In this document: positions 43,532-52,831 of the stretch, piece after piece
How the letters are laid out: each line of letters opens with the position of its first letter
Position numbering within the stretch: position 1 is the stretch's first letter
From: an uncultured Pirellulaceae bacterium
GTDB lineage: Bacteria > Planctomycetota > Planctomycetia > Pirellulales > Pirellulaceae
Length of the DNA: 64,000 bases
Direction: 5' to 3'
Assembly: GCA_937944405.1 (NCBI GenBank)
Contig: CALDYR010000016.1
Span: 29,307-93,306, forward strand
Notes under the pieces: generated by a model
What the model saw: only the letters and a program-made list of their open reading frames with translations
The model's database searches: none
What the model was told of the DNA's origin: nothing
Translations under genes and position numbers: made by a program

Positions 43532-44947
43532 CTAATTTTTGACGATCGAGGTTTTTATGCTGGTGCTGGGCTGGCTGTTTGATTCGCCACCGATAGCGAT
43601 GGTTTCAGTTGTCCCCGCGACCAAGTCGAGGCTGCGTTGTTCGATCACCGGTTGACCGTCTTTGGTGTAACGGACTTCGATTTTGTAATCGTTCCATGAC
43701 TGCTCGTTGGAAAGCTTACGAGTTGAAAAGGTGCGCGTTTTTCCTGTCGCTTTGGTGGCTTTGCCATCGAGTAACACTTCGGCATCTTCGGGAACCCTGA
43801 GAACCAAAGTGGTTACTTGGGGTTGGTTAAAGTTGAATCGCACAACACGTTCTTTTCCCGGCCGCATACGAACCAATTGGGTGCGAACGATCTGACGTCC
43901 GTCTTTTTCGACGACCGCTTTGACTCGGTAACGGTAATCTTTGTCCTCGGTCAAGTTCCGTGAAACGTACTGTCGCAAGCTGCCTTGAGTTGTGGTCAGT
44001 TTGCCGTTGATGTACACCCGGGCTTCGCGCGGCAGTTTCAGCGAAAGGACTGCTTCGGATTTTTGCGAACGTAATCCGGTGGAATCGGCATCCACATCGG
44101 GAATTGGCGCATCCGGTAGCCCATCCCCGAAGCCTGATTCCAGTCCCGGCGCGGTTCCGTTTTCGATCGGTCCAAAGACTGATCCCGGTTGCGGTTGGAT
44201 CGTGTTATTGAACGACGGATTTAAAATTTGTGAAGCGCCGTAATCGAGAATCGGAGCATCAAATCCCGTTTCAATCGCACCCGGTACGCCGTAACTTTCC
44301 AACGTGCCGCTGACGGGGGTGTTGTGGGCGTCTTCGATGCTGCCGTACAGCACACCGTCATTCAACGCGCCGATCGGATAAGATGAATCGACGCTGTTGA
44401 TGGGATAGCTTAAATCTGACGAATCGCTGAGGTAGTTTGAACCCCAATCACCGTAGTAATTTTCTGTCGCAGCGCCCGCGTAAAGTCCACCACACGAACC
44501 GTAGCTTAACCCTGAACTCCAGGACGCTCTCCCGGTTGACCCGCTCGATGCCCCCCCCGCAATCGTGAACGAACCGGTCGAACTTCCGGTGCTACTCCAA
44601 CCGCCGCTGGATCCGCCGCGACGAAAACGGTCGCCGAATCGGCCTCCCCCCAACATGCCTCCCGATGACCCCGAGCTACCGCCGGATCCAAGACCGGCGA
44701 GGCTCTCGATTCCATCCCCGATCGCGCTGATGCCTCCGCCGACGATGCCCAACAGGTTTCGAACCGGTTTTCTGCCGGCAAGCAATCCGCCGCTGCTTCC
44801 TCCCCAGCTACCACCGCTGGAACCGAAGCCACCGCGCGAACTTCCCCAACTACCACCGTACGCGCTGGCGGAATCGGGAAACCCTAGCGACAAAACGATC
44901 ACCGCAGCGAATATCGCTACGGCACTATTTGTCCATTGCTTGATCAT
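43532..44947 (-). CDS. TIGR03000-domain secreted protein
   Basis: About 471 residues from ATG 44947, preceded by TAGGAGAG. A signal peptide (FAAVIVLSLGFPDSASA) leads into a Gly/Ser-rich low-complexity region (SSGGSWGGSSGGLLAG and similar, residues 30-150), a Tyr/Ser/Asp/Pro-rich region, then two TIGR03000 beta domains at the C-terminus: LKLPREARVYINGKLTTTQG and LVLRVPEDAEVLLDGKATKA, each with TRxxST/SRNL and R-Y-x(V)-[KR] strands. TIGR03000 is a planctomycete-specific PEGA-like fold; PEGA proteins are usually surface exposed. Divergent from holA. Confidence 0.85.
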   Translation of the reverse strand: MIKQWTNSAVAIFAAVIVLSLGFPDSASAYGGSWGSSRGGFGSSGGSWGGSSGGLLAGRKPVRNLLGIVGGGISAIGDGIESLAGLGSGGSSGSSGGMLGGGRFGDRFRRGGSSGGWSSTGSSTGSFTIAGGASSGSTGRASWSSGLSYGSCGGLYAGAATENYYGDWGSNYLSDSSDLSYPINSVDSSYPIGALNDGVLYGSIEDAHNTPVSGTLESYGVPGAIETGFDAPILDYGASQILNPSFNNTIQPQPGSVFGPIENGTAPGLESGFGDGLPDAPIPDVDADSTGLRSQKSEAVLSLKLPREARVYINGKLTTTQGSLRQYVSRNLTEDKDYRYRVKAVVEKDGRQIVRTQLVRMRPGKERVVRFNFNQPQVTTLVLRVPEDAEVLLDGKATKATGKTRTFSTRKLSNEQSWNDYKIEVRYTKDGQPVIEQRSLDLVAGTTETIAIGGESNSQPSTSIKTSIVKN

Positions 44948-45198
44948 CAATCTCTCCTAACAGTTCGTCTGTTGCAAAATCAAAGTTGTCAGTCTCGATG
45001 TAAGCCGAGCCTTCAAATCGCGGGAGCAAGGCCCTGTGATGGCCAAGTCGACGCGAATTGCCTATTGTCCCACGAAGCACCAGCAATACAATTCACCTCC
45101 TACCAACATTGTGATAAAAACGAGAGATAAATTCCTTTTGGTAGGTCGAATGGCCCATTCTGTACGGCCACTGGAAAAAGGCGTCAAAATTTGCTCAG

Positions 45199-46305
45199 AT
45201 GCACGCTATGAAAGGTACCGTTCACGTTTTCGATTTTCTAAAGCCCGCGCCGGTCGACAATAAGGCCGCTAAATTGCCATGCGGGCTTTGTCCGATTTTT
45301 GGCACCGATCGCTTTTTAAAGAGGCTGGCAATTTCGGCCTTGAACGAAGGATTTGGTTCGGGAGATGCGGATTTTTCTGCGTCTAATTACGACGGCAAGC
45401 AAGCCACGTGGCCAGATATCAAAGATGAATTGTTTACGCGGTCGTTGTTCGGCGGCGACGGCCCCAAGTTGGTGATTGTCGATGATGCTGAAGCGTTTGT
45501 GAAAGACAATCGGCTGCGGCTGGAGGATCTGGTCAACCAAGACACGGCGGGACTCTTGGTCGTGGTGATTGATACTTGGAGCAGCGGGACGCGCCTGTTT
45601 AAAGCGGTCGCGAAACGAGGACTGCAGATCAAATGCACCCCACCGATGGTCGGCAAGAGCAAAAACATTGATCAAAAACGCGTCCAAAATTGGCTGGTGG
45701 AGCGTGCGTCGGCCGAATATCAATACACGTTACCGTTGAGCGGCGCACAGACGATCATCGAACTAACTGAATGCAATTTTGGTCGAATGGACCAAGAGCT
45801 TCAGAAGGTCGCGCTTTATGTTGACCGCGACGGAAAGGTCACCAACGAAACGATTAAAAAAGCGGTCGGTGGTTGGCGAGCCGAAAGCATGTGGAAGGCG
45901 CTCGATGCGGCCGTTGAGGGCGACGCGCGCAAGGCGTTGGAGTTGTTGGATCACCTGCTACGTGGGGGAGAATACCCGCTGGCGTTGTTTGGGCAGATGG
46001 CGTGGGCGCTGCGCCGTTACGGGCAAGCTACCGAGATCGTTTATCAACAAATGCGTGCAGGTAAAAAACCGAGGATCGGAGATGCGGTTCGTCAGGCCGG
46101 ATTCAATCCTTGGGGCGGGGAACTGGACGCGGCCGAGGGCCGGTTGAAAAAAATGGGCAGTCAGCGCGCCGGAAAGATCTTCGACTGGTTGTTGGAAGCT
46201 GATATGGCGCTCAAACGTTCTCATTCGCATGAAGGCCGTGGCCGATTGGTGTTGGAAAAGTTGCTGGTAAGATTAGCCGATGAGCTATCGCCGACTGCGG
46301 GGTGA
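45199..46305 (+). CDS. holA: DNA polymerase III subunit delta
   Basis: A 368-residue clamp-loader subunit that opens the beta clamp. The N-terminal AAA-like domain lacks a functional Walker A, as is normal for delta (GLCPIFGTDRFLKRLAISAL, KLVIVDDAEAFVKDN). The middle has the delta-type WLVERASAEYQ and ELTECNFGRMDQELQKVALY; the C-terminus has AVEGDARKALELLDHLLRGG and LFGQMAWALRRY, diagnostic for HolA. The annotated ATG 45199 and the ATG at 45208 are both possible. Confidence 0.88.
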   Translation: MHAMKGTVHVFDFLKPAPVDNKAAKLPCGLCPIFGTDRFLKRLAISALNEGFGSGDADFSASNYDGKQATWPDIKDELFTRSLFGGDGPKLVIVDDAEAFVKDNRLRLEDLVNQDTAGLLVVVIDTWSSGTRLFKAVAKRGLQIKCTPPMVGKSKNIDQKRVQNWLVERASAEYQYTLPLSGAQTIIELTECNFGRMDQELQKVALYVDRDGKVTNETIKKAVGGWRAESMWKALDAAVEGDARKALELLDHLLRGGEYPLALFGQMAWALRRYGQATEIVYQQMRAGKKPRIGDAVRQAGFNPWGGELDAAEGRLKKMGSQRAGKIFDWLLEADMALKRSHSHEGRGRLVLEKLLVRLADELSPTAG

Positions 46306-46628
46306 TTTTCTTTCTTTCTTTTTTAGAAGGCGTTGGGAGAACTGGAGAGGATTTTACGGATTTCCATGTTCGTGAAACTTCGAAACATAAACCACTGGAC
46401 CACAACAATATACTGATTGGGTAATCCCTATGCGTCAGCACGTGCGTGATCCAGCACCGGCGTGACTTGCACTGGCGTGACTTGCACCGGCAAAGTTTCG
46501 CGCCGACGGGCGCTGATTACCTTGGTTTGGGCCGTTGAAAACGGGCGATTGTCACAAGACAAACCTTAGGGCCATGCGACTCCAAAGAGGACAGCGTTTT
46601 CTGGACAGCGTTTTCTGGACAGCGTTTT
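46306..46628. other. Intergenic region with two tandem repeats
   Basis: A 323-bp convergent gap between holA and the short nfeD gene. It holds a 15-bp unit CACTGGCGTGACTTG-like repeated 2.4 times (46455-46490) and a 14-bp unit GGACAGCGTTTTCT repeated three times (46589-46628), the last copy running into the nfeD stop. No gene or terminator hairpin was seen. Confidence 0.6.
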
Positions 46629-47207
46629 TTAATCGCCTAAATCGAAATCGTCGATGCCAAGGTCTTCCATGGTTTGGCTCAGTTCGTCATCGCCTTTGTT
46701 GAAGGGCGTTCGGGAGTCGCCCTCGTATTTTTGCACGTGCAGACGGTTGCCTTTGACCGAAACGACTTTCACCGCTTCCCCGCTTTCGATAGGGAAACCG
46801 GTGGTCAGCGCGTCGAATTTTTGGTCGTCGAATTGAACAATGCCACTGGGATACATCTTGGTTTTCGCAATGCCAATTTTGCCAATTTGATTTTTCACCT
46901 GCGCGTAGTGGCTGTCTTTGAGCATCACGTTTTCTTTTTTGAGATCCCCAATCAAAATCATGCGGCCCAGCGGTGTGTGTGGCCAAATTTTTACCGCGGC
47001 GGCAAATAAGAACGGAATCGCAACCACGATCAACAGTAAAAAAATCGCTCCGTACATGATGCCGTGCAGGAACGCAGCGACCACCGCTGCCACCGCGACC
47101 AGCAGCGCTACGATACCAACGGTACCGGCAGTCGGGAGGAATATCTCGACCGTTAGCAGTAGGAGCGCGACCAGGATGCCGATGATCGAAAGAACAAGAT
47201 ACGACAT
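46629..47207 (-). CDS. NfeD-like membrane protein, short form
   Basis: A 192-residue protein with three hydrophobic helices (VLSIIGILVALLLLTVEIFL, VGIVALLVAVAAVVAAFL, AIFLLLIVVAIPFLFAAAV) and a C-terminal OB-fold domain (IGKIGIAKTKMYPSGIVQFD, AVKVVSVKGNRLHVQKY), the NfeD signature. NfeD proteins pair with stomatin-like proteins or NfeD proteases in membrane quality control. It starts 6 bp after the long NfeD gene, so the two form an operon and probably one complex. Confidence 0.85.
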   Translation of the reverse strand: MSYLVLSIIGILVALLLLTVEIFLPTAGTVGIVALLVAVAAVVAAFLHGIMYGAIFLLLIVVAIPFLFAAAVKIWPHTPLGRMILIGDLKKENVMLKDSHYAQVKNQIGKIGIAKTKMYPSGIVQFDDQKFDALTTGFPIESGEAVKVVSVKGNRLHVQKYEGDSRTPFNKGDDELSQTMEDLGIDDFDLGD

Positions 47208-47213
47208 AGACAG

Positions 47214-49607
47214 TTAAGCTTTCTTCACCACGACTCGATTGGCGACCGCTTCGACGACTTCGACAGGTGCGCCTTTTTCGACGACGTGCCCCTCTGTGAG
47301 CACATCGCAAATCAGGTCTCCGAACTTAGCGCGACCTGAGGGCATCAATTTCGTGGCCGCGATTCCGCGCTGACCTATTAGGTGGGCTAAATTGGCGGTG
47401 GATTGAGAGTCGTTGAGGTCATCGAACTCAAATGTAGGTTTTTTGGGAGGGGCAAGGATGACATTTTTTAAGAATGGGATCTCGTGCATATATCGCGGCA
47501 GTACAAGCACCGCGATGAGGATCCCAAACCCTGCCCCAACCAACGGAAACAGCGAGTTCGGCAGTTTTTCAACGTCGCGTACATTTACCGGAACTAAAAA
47601 AGCCTGAGCCGCTAAAACGATTGACACGCAGACCATGATGATGCCGCCGATCCCAAAAATTCCAAATCCAGGGATGACAAAAACTTCCATCAAAATAAAC
47701 GTAATTCCGATCACAAACAGCAAAATCTCAAACCATTGGGCATTACCATCGAAGTACTGGGCCCAAAAGAATCCGAACAAACACAACGTTCCTAAAAAAC
47801 CTGGTACGCCTAAACCAGGCGCTGACATTTCCGTGGTGATGAAAAAGAATGCGCCCATGATCAAAAAGGTGGCAATCGTCGGCGACGTCAAAAACCCAGC
47901 CAACGACTGAATCCAGCGATCCGAAGCCGTCGGGGCGAGCACCCGTGGGGATTGGTCCAATTGAAAAATTGTCTTCACGTCTGACTGGTTTTCGATAATG
48001 CTTGAAGCGATATTCATTTGCTTCAGCGGATCGGCATTGATTCCGTCACCGGTATCGAGCAATCCCGACAATACCCACTGTTGGCCATCTTCAAGTGACT
48101 CCCATTCCCGGTTGCATAGTAATCGTGTTTCGTCGGTGGCGGCGTTTCGGTATCGGGCCACTTCTATTTCATCGTCGATCACCGCAGCGAACATTGACCA
48201 GTCACGCTGTTTTTTAGCTGCGATGGATTTTGCGTCCGTGCAATAACTTGCCCGATAAGACGCACTGACGGAGTGCGGTCGGTCGCCGCCGGGGGCGTCG
48301 GCCGGTTCAAATCCGCCGAGGGTTGCATTCTGCATTACCAGTATCTGGTCGCACGCTAACGCCGCAAACGCGCTGCCCGATCGCGCTGATTGTTTGATGA
48401 CGGCCACCGTGCGTATGTTCGCAGGATCAAATTCAGCGATTGCACGGGCCAGATCGACACCCGCTTCGAGTGCGCCAACAGAGTTGTCCATCTCTAAGAA
48501 CACTAAATTGGCATCGTACCGAGTAATCGCCGGCGCGATCGAACGAATGATCCATCGGGCGGTGCGTTGGTCCAGAAAATCGGGAACCTTGATCGTGATG
48601 GCTTTCCAAGTTCCGTTAGCCGATGCGTCGACCTTGAGTTGATCAGAGGCGAGGTTGAGTTTGCGGGCCAATTCGGTTTTCGATTTTACGCGGTGATTGA
48701 TCAGACGAAACGTTTTCAATTGTTCCGCAGTCAATAAAGCGCGCCGGTTTGCCGGGGCAAGAGTCGTCGTTTCCGATACGCGCGATTGGCGCTCTAATTG
48801 TTCTAGTTGGCGTTGGTCGGTGAAGACAATTTCCTCTGGTGTCGTGACACGGAATAGCCCGCGATCCCCTTGCAGCATACTCAGCACGACTTCGACCGGT
48901 AAAGCATAGCGTTTGGACGCGATGCCTTTGTACATTTCCGCCATGTAGGTCGGTAGGGGGACTTCGCCGGTGCCGGCGTCGCCGATGACGGTGTCGTGTT
49001 CCATGACGATTTCTGAACAAGCGATTGCGACTAAAACGGCGTGGCCGGTGAGTTGCCCTTTGATTTCGTTTGAGCTTTGGGGGTCCGCCGATATGTAAGC
49101 GATTGTTTGGAGACGGGCCATGGCCGGCGAAGTAAGAAATTCGGCAAGATTGAGACAAGCCCCCAAATTGCTATTGGTGGTGCCGGTAGCGACTCGGGCG
49201 CTTTCAAATTCCAACATGACCACCGGGCGGTTGTCGACCTTGATCGCTTCAGGCGCTTCGGCAGAAACGATTTGCAGCGTTCGTTGGATTTGCTGGCTGA
49301 TGGACAGCGTGATCGGCAATGGTACACGAATCACCCTCGCACTGCGTTGAGCAGACGCACTGCGTGAAGCAGACGCACTGCGTTGAACAGACGCGCCGTC
49401 GGTTTCACCAGTTTCGGGGGATGAAGTTGCTTCGGGCTGAAGCTGCTGACCGCAGGGGATCGGCCGTGCCTGCAAACGAGGCGCAAACACGGCTTGCACT
49501 AATGAAAAAACGATCAGCAGTATAAACGGCCGCGCTGAATGGTGTAGGAAATACATAGTCTGTGTGGTGAAATGGAACGGTACCGAAAAACGCACTTTAA
49601 AATTCAT
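47214..49607 (-). CDS. NfeD-like membrane serine protease, long form
   Basis: A 797-residue protein of the NfeD1b type. It has a signal peptide (FILLIVFSLVQAVFA), a linker with Ser/Ala/Arg repeats encoded by a tandem DNA repeat at 49339-49391, two ClpP/crotonase-like protease segments (about 120-280 and 330-530) with DNSVGALEAGVDLARAI and VIKQSARSGSAFAALACDQI, in which SGSAFAA marks the nucleophile serine region. Four to five C-terminal helices follow, then an OB fold (IGQRGIAATKLMPSGRAKFG). Either the ATG at 49607 or the one at 49556 (nearer the signal peptide) may start it. A regulator of membrane protein turnover is inferred. Confidence 0.8.
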   Translation of the reverse strand: MNFKVRFSVPFHFTTQTMYFLHHSARPFILLIVFSLVQAVFAPRLQARPIPCGQQLQPEATSSPETGETDGASVQRSASASRSASAQRSARVIRVPLPITLSISQQIQRTLQIVSAEAPEAIKVDNRPVVMLEFESARVATGTTNSNLGACLNLAEFLTSPAMARLQTIAYISADPQSSNEIKGQLTGHAVLVAIACSEIVMEHDTVIGDAGTGEVPLPTYMAEMYKGIASKRYALPVEVVLSMLQGDRGLFRVTTPEEIVFTDQRQLEQLERQSRVSETTTLAPANRRALLTAEQLKTFRLINHRVKSKTELARKLNLASDQLKVDASANGTWKAITIKVPDFLDQRTARWIIRSIAPAITRYDANLVFLEMDNSVGALEAGVDLARAIAEFDPANIRTVAVIKQSARSGSAFAALACDQILVMQNATLGGFEPADAPGGDRPHSVSASYRASYCTDAKSIAAKKQRDWSMFAAVIDDEIEVARYRNAATDETRLLCNREWESLEDGQQWVLSGLLDTGDGINADPLKQMNIASSIIENQSDVKTIFQLDQSPRVLAPTASDRWIQSLAGFLTSPTIATFLIMGAFFFITTEMSAPGLGVPGFLGTLCLFGFFWAQYFDGNAQWFEILLFVIGITFILMEVFVIPGFGIFGIGGIIMVCVSIVLAAQAFLVPVNVRDVEKLPNSLFPLVGAGFGILIAVLVLPRYMHEIPFLKNVILAPPKKPTFEFDDLNDSQSTANLAHLIGQRGIAATKLMPSGRAKFGDLICDVLTEGHVVEKGAPVEVVEAVANRVVVKKA

Positions 49608-49937
49608 TGACGTTGGATGTTGTCACTAATTATATCGATCAGGCCGTTAAAACTCCAAGTGACGTAATACGAGAAAACAGACCGATCGATCGGTGGTTCA
49701 CGGTGGTGCGATGTGGGGTGCCGACCTGTTGCTTGTCACGTTGATCCTCTATCATCACCGTTATACTCTTTGACGCCCGCGCGCGTTCTGATTTTCCTTG
49801 CTGATCACGTTTTCCTTTTTGTTTGCAAAATGATTTTTGGCTTGGGTGGGACGTGTTTGAAGGGCTTGCGTTTTTGTAGATGTTGTTTTGTCGGCACCGG
49901 TTTTTGTTGAAGCCATTGAATTTTCCGTTAGCGCTTT
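49608..49937. other. Divergent intergenic region NfeD / histidine kinase
   Basis: A 330-bp region with the leaders of two divergent genes. A short palindromic CGATCGATCGG occurs at about 49684-49694. No promoter with convincing boxes, RNA or terminator was found. Confidence 0.4.
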
Positions 49938-51341
49938 GTGAGCACTCGTTTCAAAATTTTGGTTCCGATCACTGCTTGGGCAGCGCTGGTTTGCGTTTTA
50001 GGCGTCTGTTCGGTGCCCCCGCAGTATCATGCGGCGACTGAGTTCTGGCTTTGGAGACTTTTGTTTTTTCTTTGGCTGTTGCCGGCGGTGGGGTGGTGTT
50101 TGCTGTTGAGAAACATGCTTCGCCCGATTCGGGAGTTGGGCAGTGCGTTTGAAGAAATTGGCCGAGGCAACTTTGAGGTTCGGGTTCCGCAGCTCGCCCA
50201 ACGCGGTGACGATTGGGCGCGTCTCTATTTGACGTTTCGTGAGATGCAAGACTCGTTTCAGTTGCGTCAAGATTTGATACACGACACGAACCAAAGGTTC
50301 GTTGCGATGCTGGCCAGTATGGCCGAAGGGGTAATGGCGATCGATGGTGAAGGAAATGTGATTTTGGCCAATCGTGCGGTGCGTAACATGCTGATGTTGA
50401 CGATGCCCGATATCATCGGTCGACGGTTGCTAGACATGGTGCGGATTCCCGAACTTTTCCAGGCCATCGAAGCTGCTAAACAGACGGGCAACTTTCAGCA
50501 AGCCGAGTTTAAGACTCTGCATGAGCCGCGCCGCGTGATCGACGCGCGTTTGACTTCTTTGGACAGCAAAGAGAAAACGGGCATTGCGATCGTATTCCGA
50601 GACGTCACTGAATTGAGAGTCTTGGAAACGATGCGGCGCGATTTCGTGGCCAATGTTTCCCACGAACTTAAAACGCCGCTTGCGTCGATCAAGGCCTACG
50701 CTGAAACGCTGCGGTTGGGTGCTCTCAATGACCAAGAGAAGAACTTGTCCTTCGTCCAGCAAATCGAAGCGCAGGCTGAATTACTGCACCTCCAGATTCA
50801 AGATCTAATGGAGATCGCGCGGGTCGAATCTGGCAGTCTATCTTCTGACTTAGAACCAGCTTCGGTAAACCAGGCTTGTAGTGACTGCGTTGGCCAGTTG
50901 CTCGACCTGGCCGCATTGGCCAAAATTGAACTGTCACTAGAATTATCGCGTGAAGATCCGGTCGTGCTGGCATCCAAAGAGGGACTGTTGACGATCGTGA
51001 ATAATCTGGTCACTAACGCGATCAATTACACGCCAGCCCATGGACGAGTACTTGTTAAAACGTATCGCTACGCTAAAGAGGCCGTTATCGAGGTTGTTGA
51101 TACCGGAATCGGGATTGGAAAATCGCATCAGTCGCGCGTGTTCGAACGGTTTTATCGTGTCGACAAAGCCCGGTCTCGGGACGTGGGAGGAACGGGGTTG
51201 GGCCTGTCGATAGTAAAACACACCGTTCAAGCGTTCGAGGGGGAAATCACTTTAGCCAGCGAAATTGGCAAAGGCACTCGATTCGAAATCCGTTTTCCGT
51301 TACTTGACACCGAATACACTGACAACCGTTTGTCAATGTGA
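49938..51341 (+). CDS. PhoR-type sensor histidine kinase
   Basis: A 467-residue membrane kinase. Two N-terminal hydrophobic segments (FKILVPITAWAALVCVLGVC and FWLWRLLFFLWLLPAVGWCL) flank almost no periplasmic loop. HAMP (about 60-110, PIRELGSAFEEIGRGNFEVR), PAS (about 125-240, MAEGVMAIDGEGNVILANRA), HisKA with the phospho-acceptor H in FVANVSHELKTPLASIKAYA, and HATPase_c (N-box NNLVTNAINYTP, G1 VVDTGIGIG, G2 GGTGLGLSIVKH) follow. The layout is that of PhoR. No response regulator gene is adjacent. GTG 49938 is the likely start. Its stop lies inside a 16-bp tandem duplication (51335-51366). Confidence 0.9.
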   Translation: MSTRFKILVPITAWAALVCVLGVCSVPPQYHAATEFWLWRLLFFLWLLPAVGWCLLLRNMLRPIRELGSAFEEIGRGNFEVRVPQLAQRGDDWARLYLTFREMQDSFQLRQDLIHDTNQRFVAMLASMAEGVMAIDGEGNVILANRAVRNMLMLTMPDIIGRRLLDMVRIPELFQAIEAAKQTGNFQQAEFKTLHEPRRVIDARLTSLDSKEKTGIAIVFRDVTELRVLETMRRDFVANVSHELKTPLASIKAYAETLRLGALNDQEKNLSFVQQIEAQAELLHLQIQDLMEIARVESGSLSSDLEPASVNQACSDCVGQLLDLAALAKIELSLELSREDPVVLASKEGLLTIVNNLVTNAINYTPAHGRVLVKTYRYAKEAVIEVVDTGIGIGKSHQSRVFERFYRVDKARSRDVGGTGLGLSIVKHTVQAFEGEITLASEIGKGTRFEIRFPLLDTEYTDNRLSM

Positions 51342-51370
51342 GTGCCGACAAATGTGAGTGCCGACAAATG
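51335..51370. repeat. 16-bp tandem duplication across a stop codon
   Basis: AATGTGAGTGCCGACA occurs twice in succession (51335-51350, 51351-51366) plus four bases of a third copy. The kinase stop codon TGA (51339-51341) falls in copy one. Confidence 0.8.
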
Positions 51371-51433
51371 GCCTTGGTCGAACGTACCAAGTGCGCTATT
51401 AGAGAGGCGCGAAGATTAAAGAGCTTGGGCTTG

Positions 51434-51642
51434 CCGATGAAAACCCAAGGCTGGATCGTTCCTCTATTTCTTCTCCGAGGAGATATCCCGAAGAATCAAC
51501 GGGCGATTTGGCATGGGCGTGGGAAGGGATCGCAAAAGACATCCAGCGCCGCATTGGCAATTCGAAATCAAAGGGTGCGTTGACGTTAAACAACGCCAAC
51601 GCATTTGCTTTTTTTCAAACCACAGAACCGTTTTGGCTTTAA
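51434..51642 (+). pseudogene. Possible plus-strand gene remnant
   Basis: After a TAG the frame is open for about 70 codons ending at TAA near 51642, with a natural-looking composition (IKELGLADENPRLDRSS, DLAWAWEGIAKDIQRRIGNS, LNNANAFAFFQTTEPFWL). It has no start and no recognised family. It is probably a gene scrap in a decayed zone. Confidence 0.25.
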
Positions 51643-51998
51643 CCTTCCGTTTCAACATTTATCACGCTACTGATATTGATGTCGGAATTGCGAATGATGA
51701 CGCTATTCTCTCCGGCCCCACCATCAATCGAAAGGGCATCTGCGGTAACACCACTGATGAAGACGCTGTCGTTACCATCGCCCAAATCAATTCTTAGGAA
51801 ACTAAGAACGCCACTTTCCAATGGCACGAATTGTGAGGTTGAATCATCTTCGAAAGTGTTGTTGGTGATTCCTGAAAGGTGAATTTCGATGCCTCCAGTA
51901 ACTCCGGCCACAGAGATTCCGTCGTTGCTTGACGAAGCGGTAATCGCTACGAAATCACCATCAACAAAAAGATCGATGCCAACAGGGGGACTGGGATG
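51639..51998 (-). pseudogene. Remnant of a repeat-rich surface protein
   Basis: The minus-strand frame reads VGIDLFVDGDFVAITASSSN, DGISVAGVTGGIEIHLSG, RIDLGDGNDSVFISGVTADA and LSIDGGAGENSVIIRNSD, ending at a stop at 51639. This is the pattern of the large beta-helix/LEPR-XLL-type adhesins of planctomycetes (DGNDSV and GGAGENSV are haemolysin-repeat-like). The frame has a stop a few codons upstream and no start; it is a 3' fragment. Confidence 0.5.
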
Positions 51999-52590
51999 GG
52001 ATCAGGTCCGGATGCTGGTGTGGCATCGCCGGGCGTTCCGTCCGTTGTTGGTGGATCACTCGGTTCCGGCAAGAAACAGGCTAATCGCGCGGAGCGTTTA
52101 AGTGTTAAAAGTAGTGTTAGCGGGAAGTGGGACTTTCGGGCCTACTTTGAATTTGACGTTTCTGAATTAACGTTGTAACAAATTGTTGTGGCTAAACTTC
52201 GTTTGAATTTGATACCCAGTGACCGTGGTTCTGCGTCGCTGTTGCCTAAGCTGAATCGATTTTCTGTTTACGGTGTGGTAGATGATGATTACAAGCCCGA
52301 TTGGGAAACGGGGGGCACTTGGGAAGATTTGCCTAGCCCAGAAGATGGCGTATTGTTTGGCCCGTTCGAAATTCCGCGCAGTCAACAACGAGGCGCGCTC
52401 GAGGTCGATAGATACCAAAGCCATGCTGGATTTTGTCATCGAACGCCGAAATCGTCGAATGATGATGGTATTGGTGCGGGACACAAACCGTGCCGATGGA
52501 ACCGGGGTTGCCCTGAGCCACATGTTTGCCAGTGATACGCATCCCGAAGCCGTCGGACCGTTATTGGCAATCCGTGCCGAACAAGAATAA
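51960..52590 (+). pseudogene. Decayed gene with CBM96/DNRLRE-like C-terminal domain
   Basis: One frame gives ANRAERLSVKSSVSGKWDFR then AYFEFDVSELTL, a TAA stop (52176-52178), and continues QIVVAKLRLNLIPSDRGSAS with VYGVVDDDYKPDWETGG and WEDLPSPED. After about 52400 the match shifts frame to AMLDFVIERRNRRMMMVLVR, ALSHMFASDTHPEAVGPLLA, ending at TAA 52588-52590. The order matches planctomycete proteins that carry a jelly-roll carbohydrate-binding-like domain behind a FecR or LamG region (RxYLRFDLS, L-PTE-FRVYGL, W-E-AP, LVRDTG-AHAFASKEH). The gene has an in-frame stop, a frameshift and no N-terminal part, so it is dead. Confidence 0.65.
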
Positions 52591-52664
52591 CAAGAACCTA
52601 CTGGTGTGTCAGCGTTGGATTTTAGGGTTGGCCGTTTTTGCGATAGCCACGGTTCGGAAGCGAA

Positions 52665-52735
52665 AAACCGCGGGCTGTCGGCCCAAACGAAAAACTGGGG
52701 GCTAACGCCCAAACGGCTGATCTGAACAACCCAAA
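52665..52735. repeat. Dispersed intergenic repeat with GGGC hairpins
   Basis: Two diverged 27-bp units, AAAAACCGCGGGCTGTCGGC and AAAAACTGGGGGCTAACGCC (each followed by CCAAACG), are each able to form a GGGC/GCCC hairpin. They are followed by the 22-bp sequence identical to 15797-15818. It lies just after the stop of the minus-strand kinase gene. Confidence 0.6.
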
Positions 52736-52831
52736 TTCTTAATGCCGACAGACCACTACCCACTCCGGCACTTGCTGAAATTCGGCGATTTTGGGCATCG
52801 GGCCAGCACAATCCCCAAGCCTCTGTGCGTC

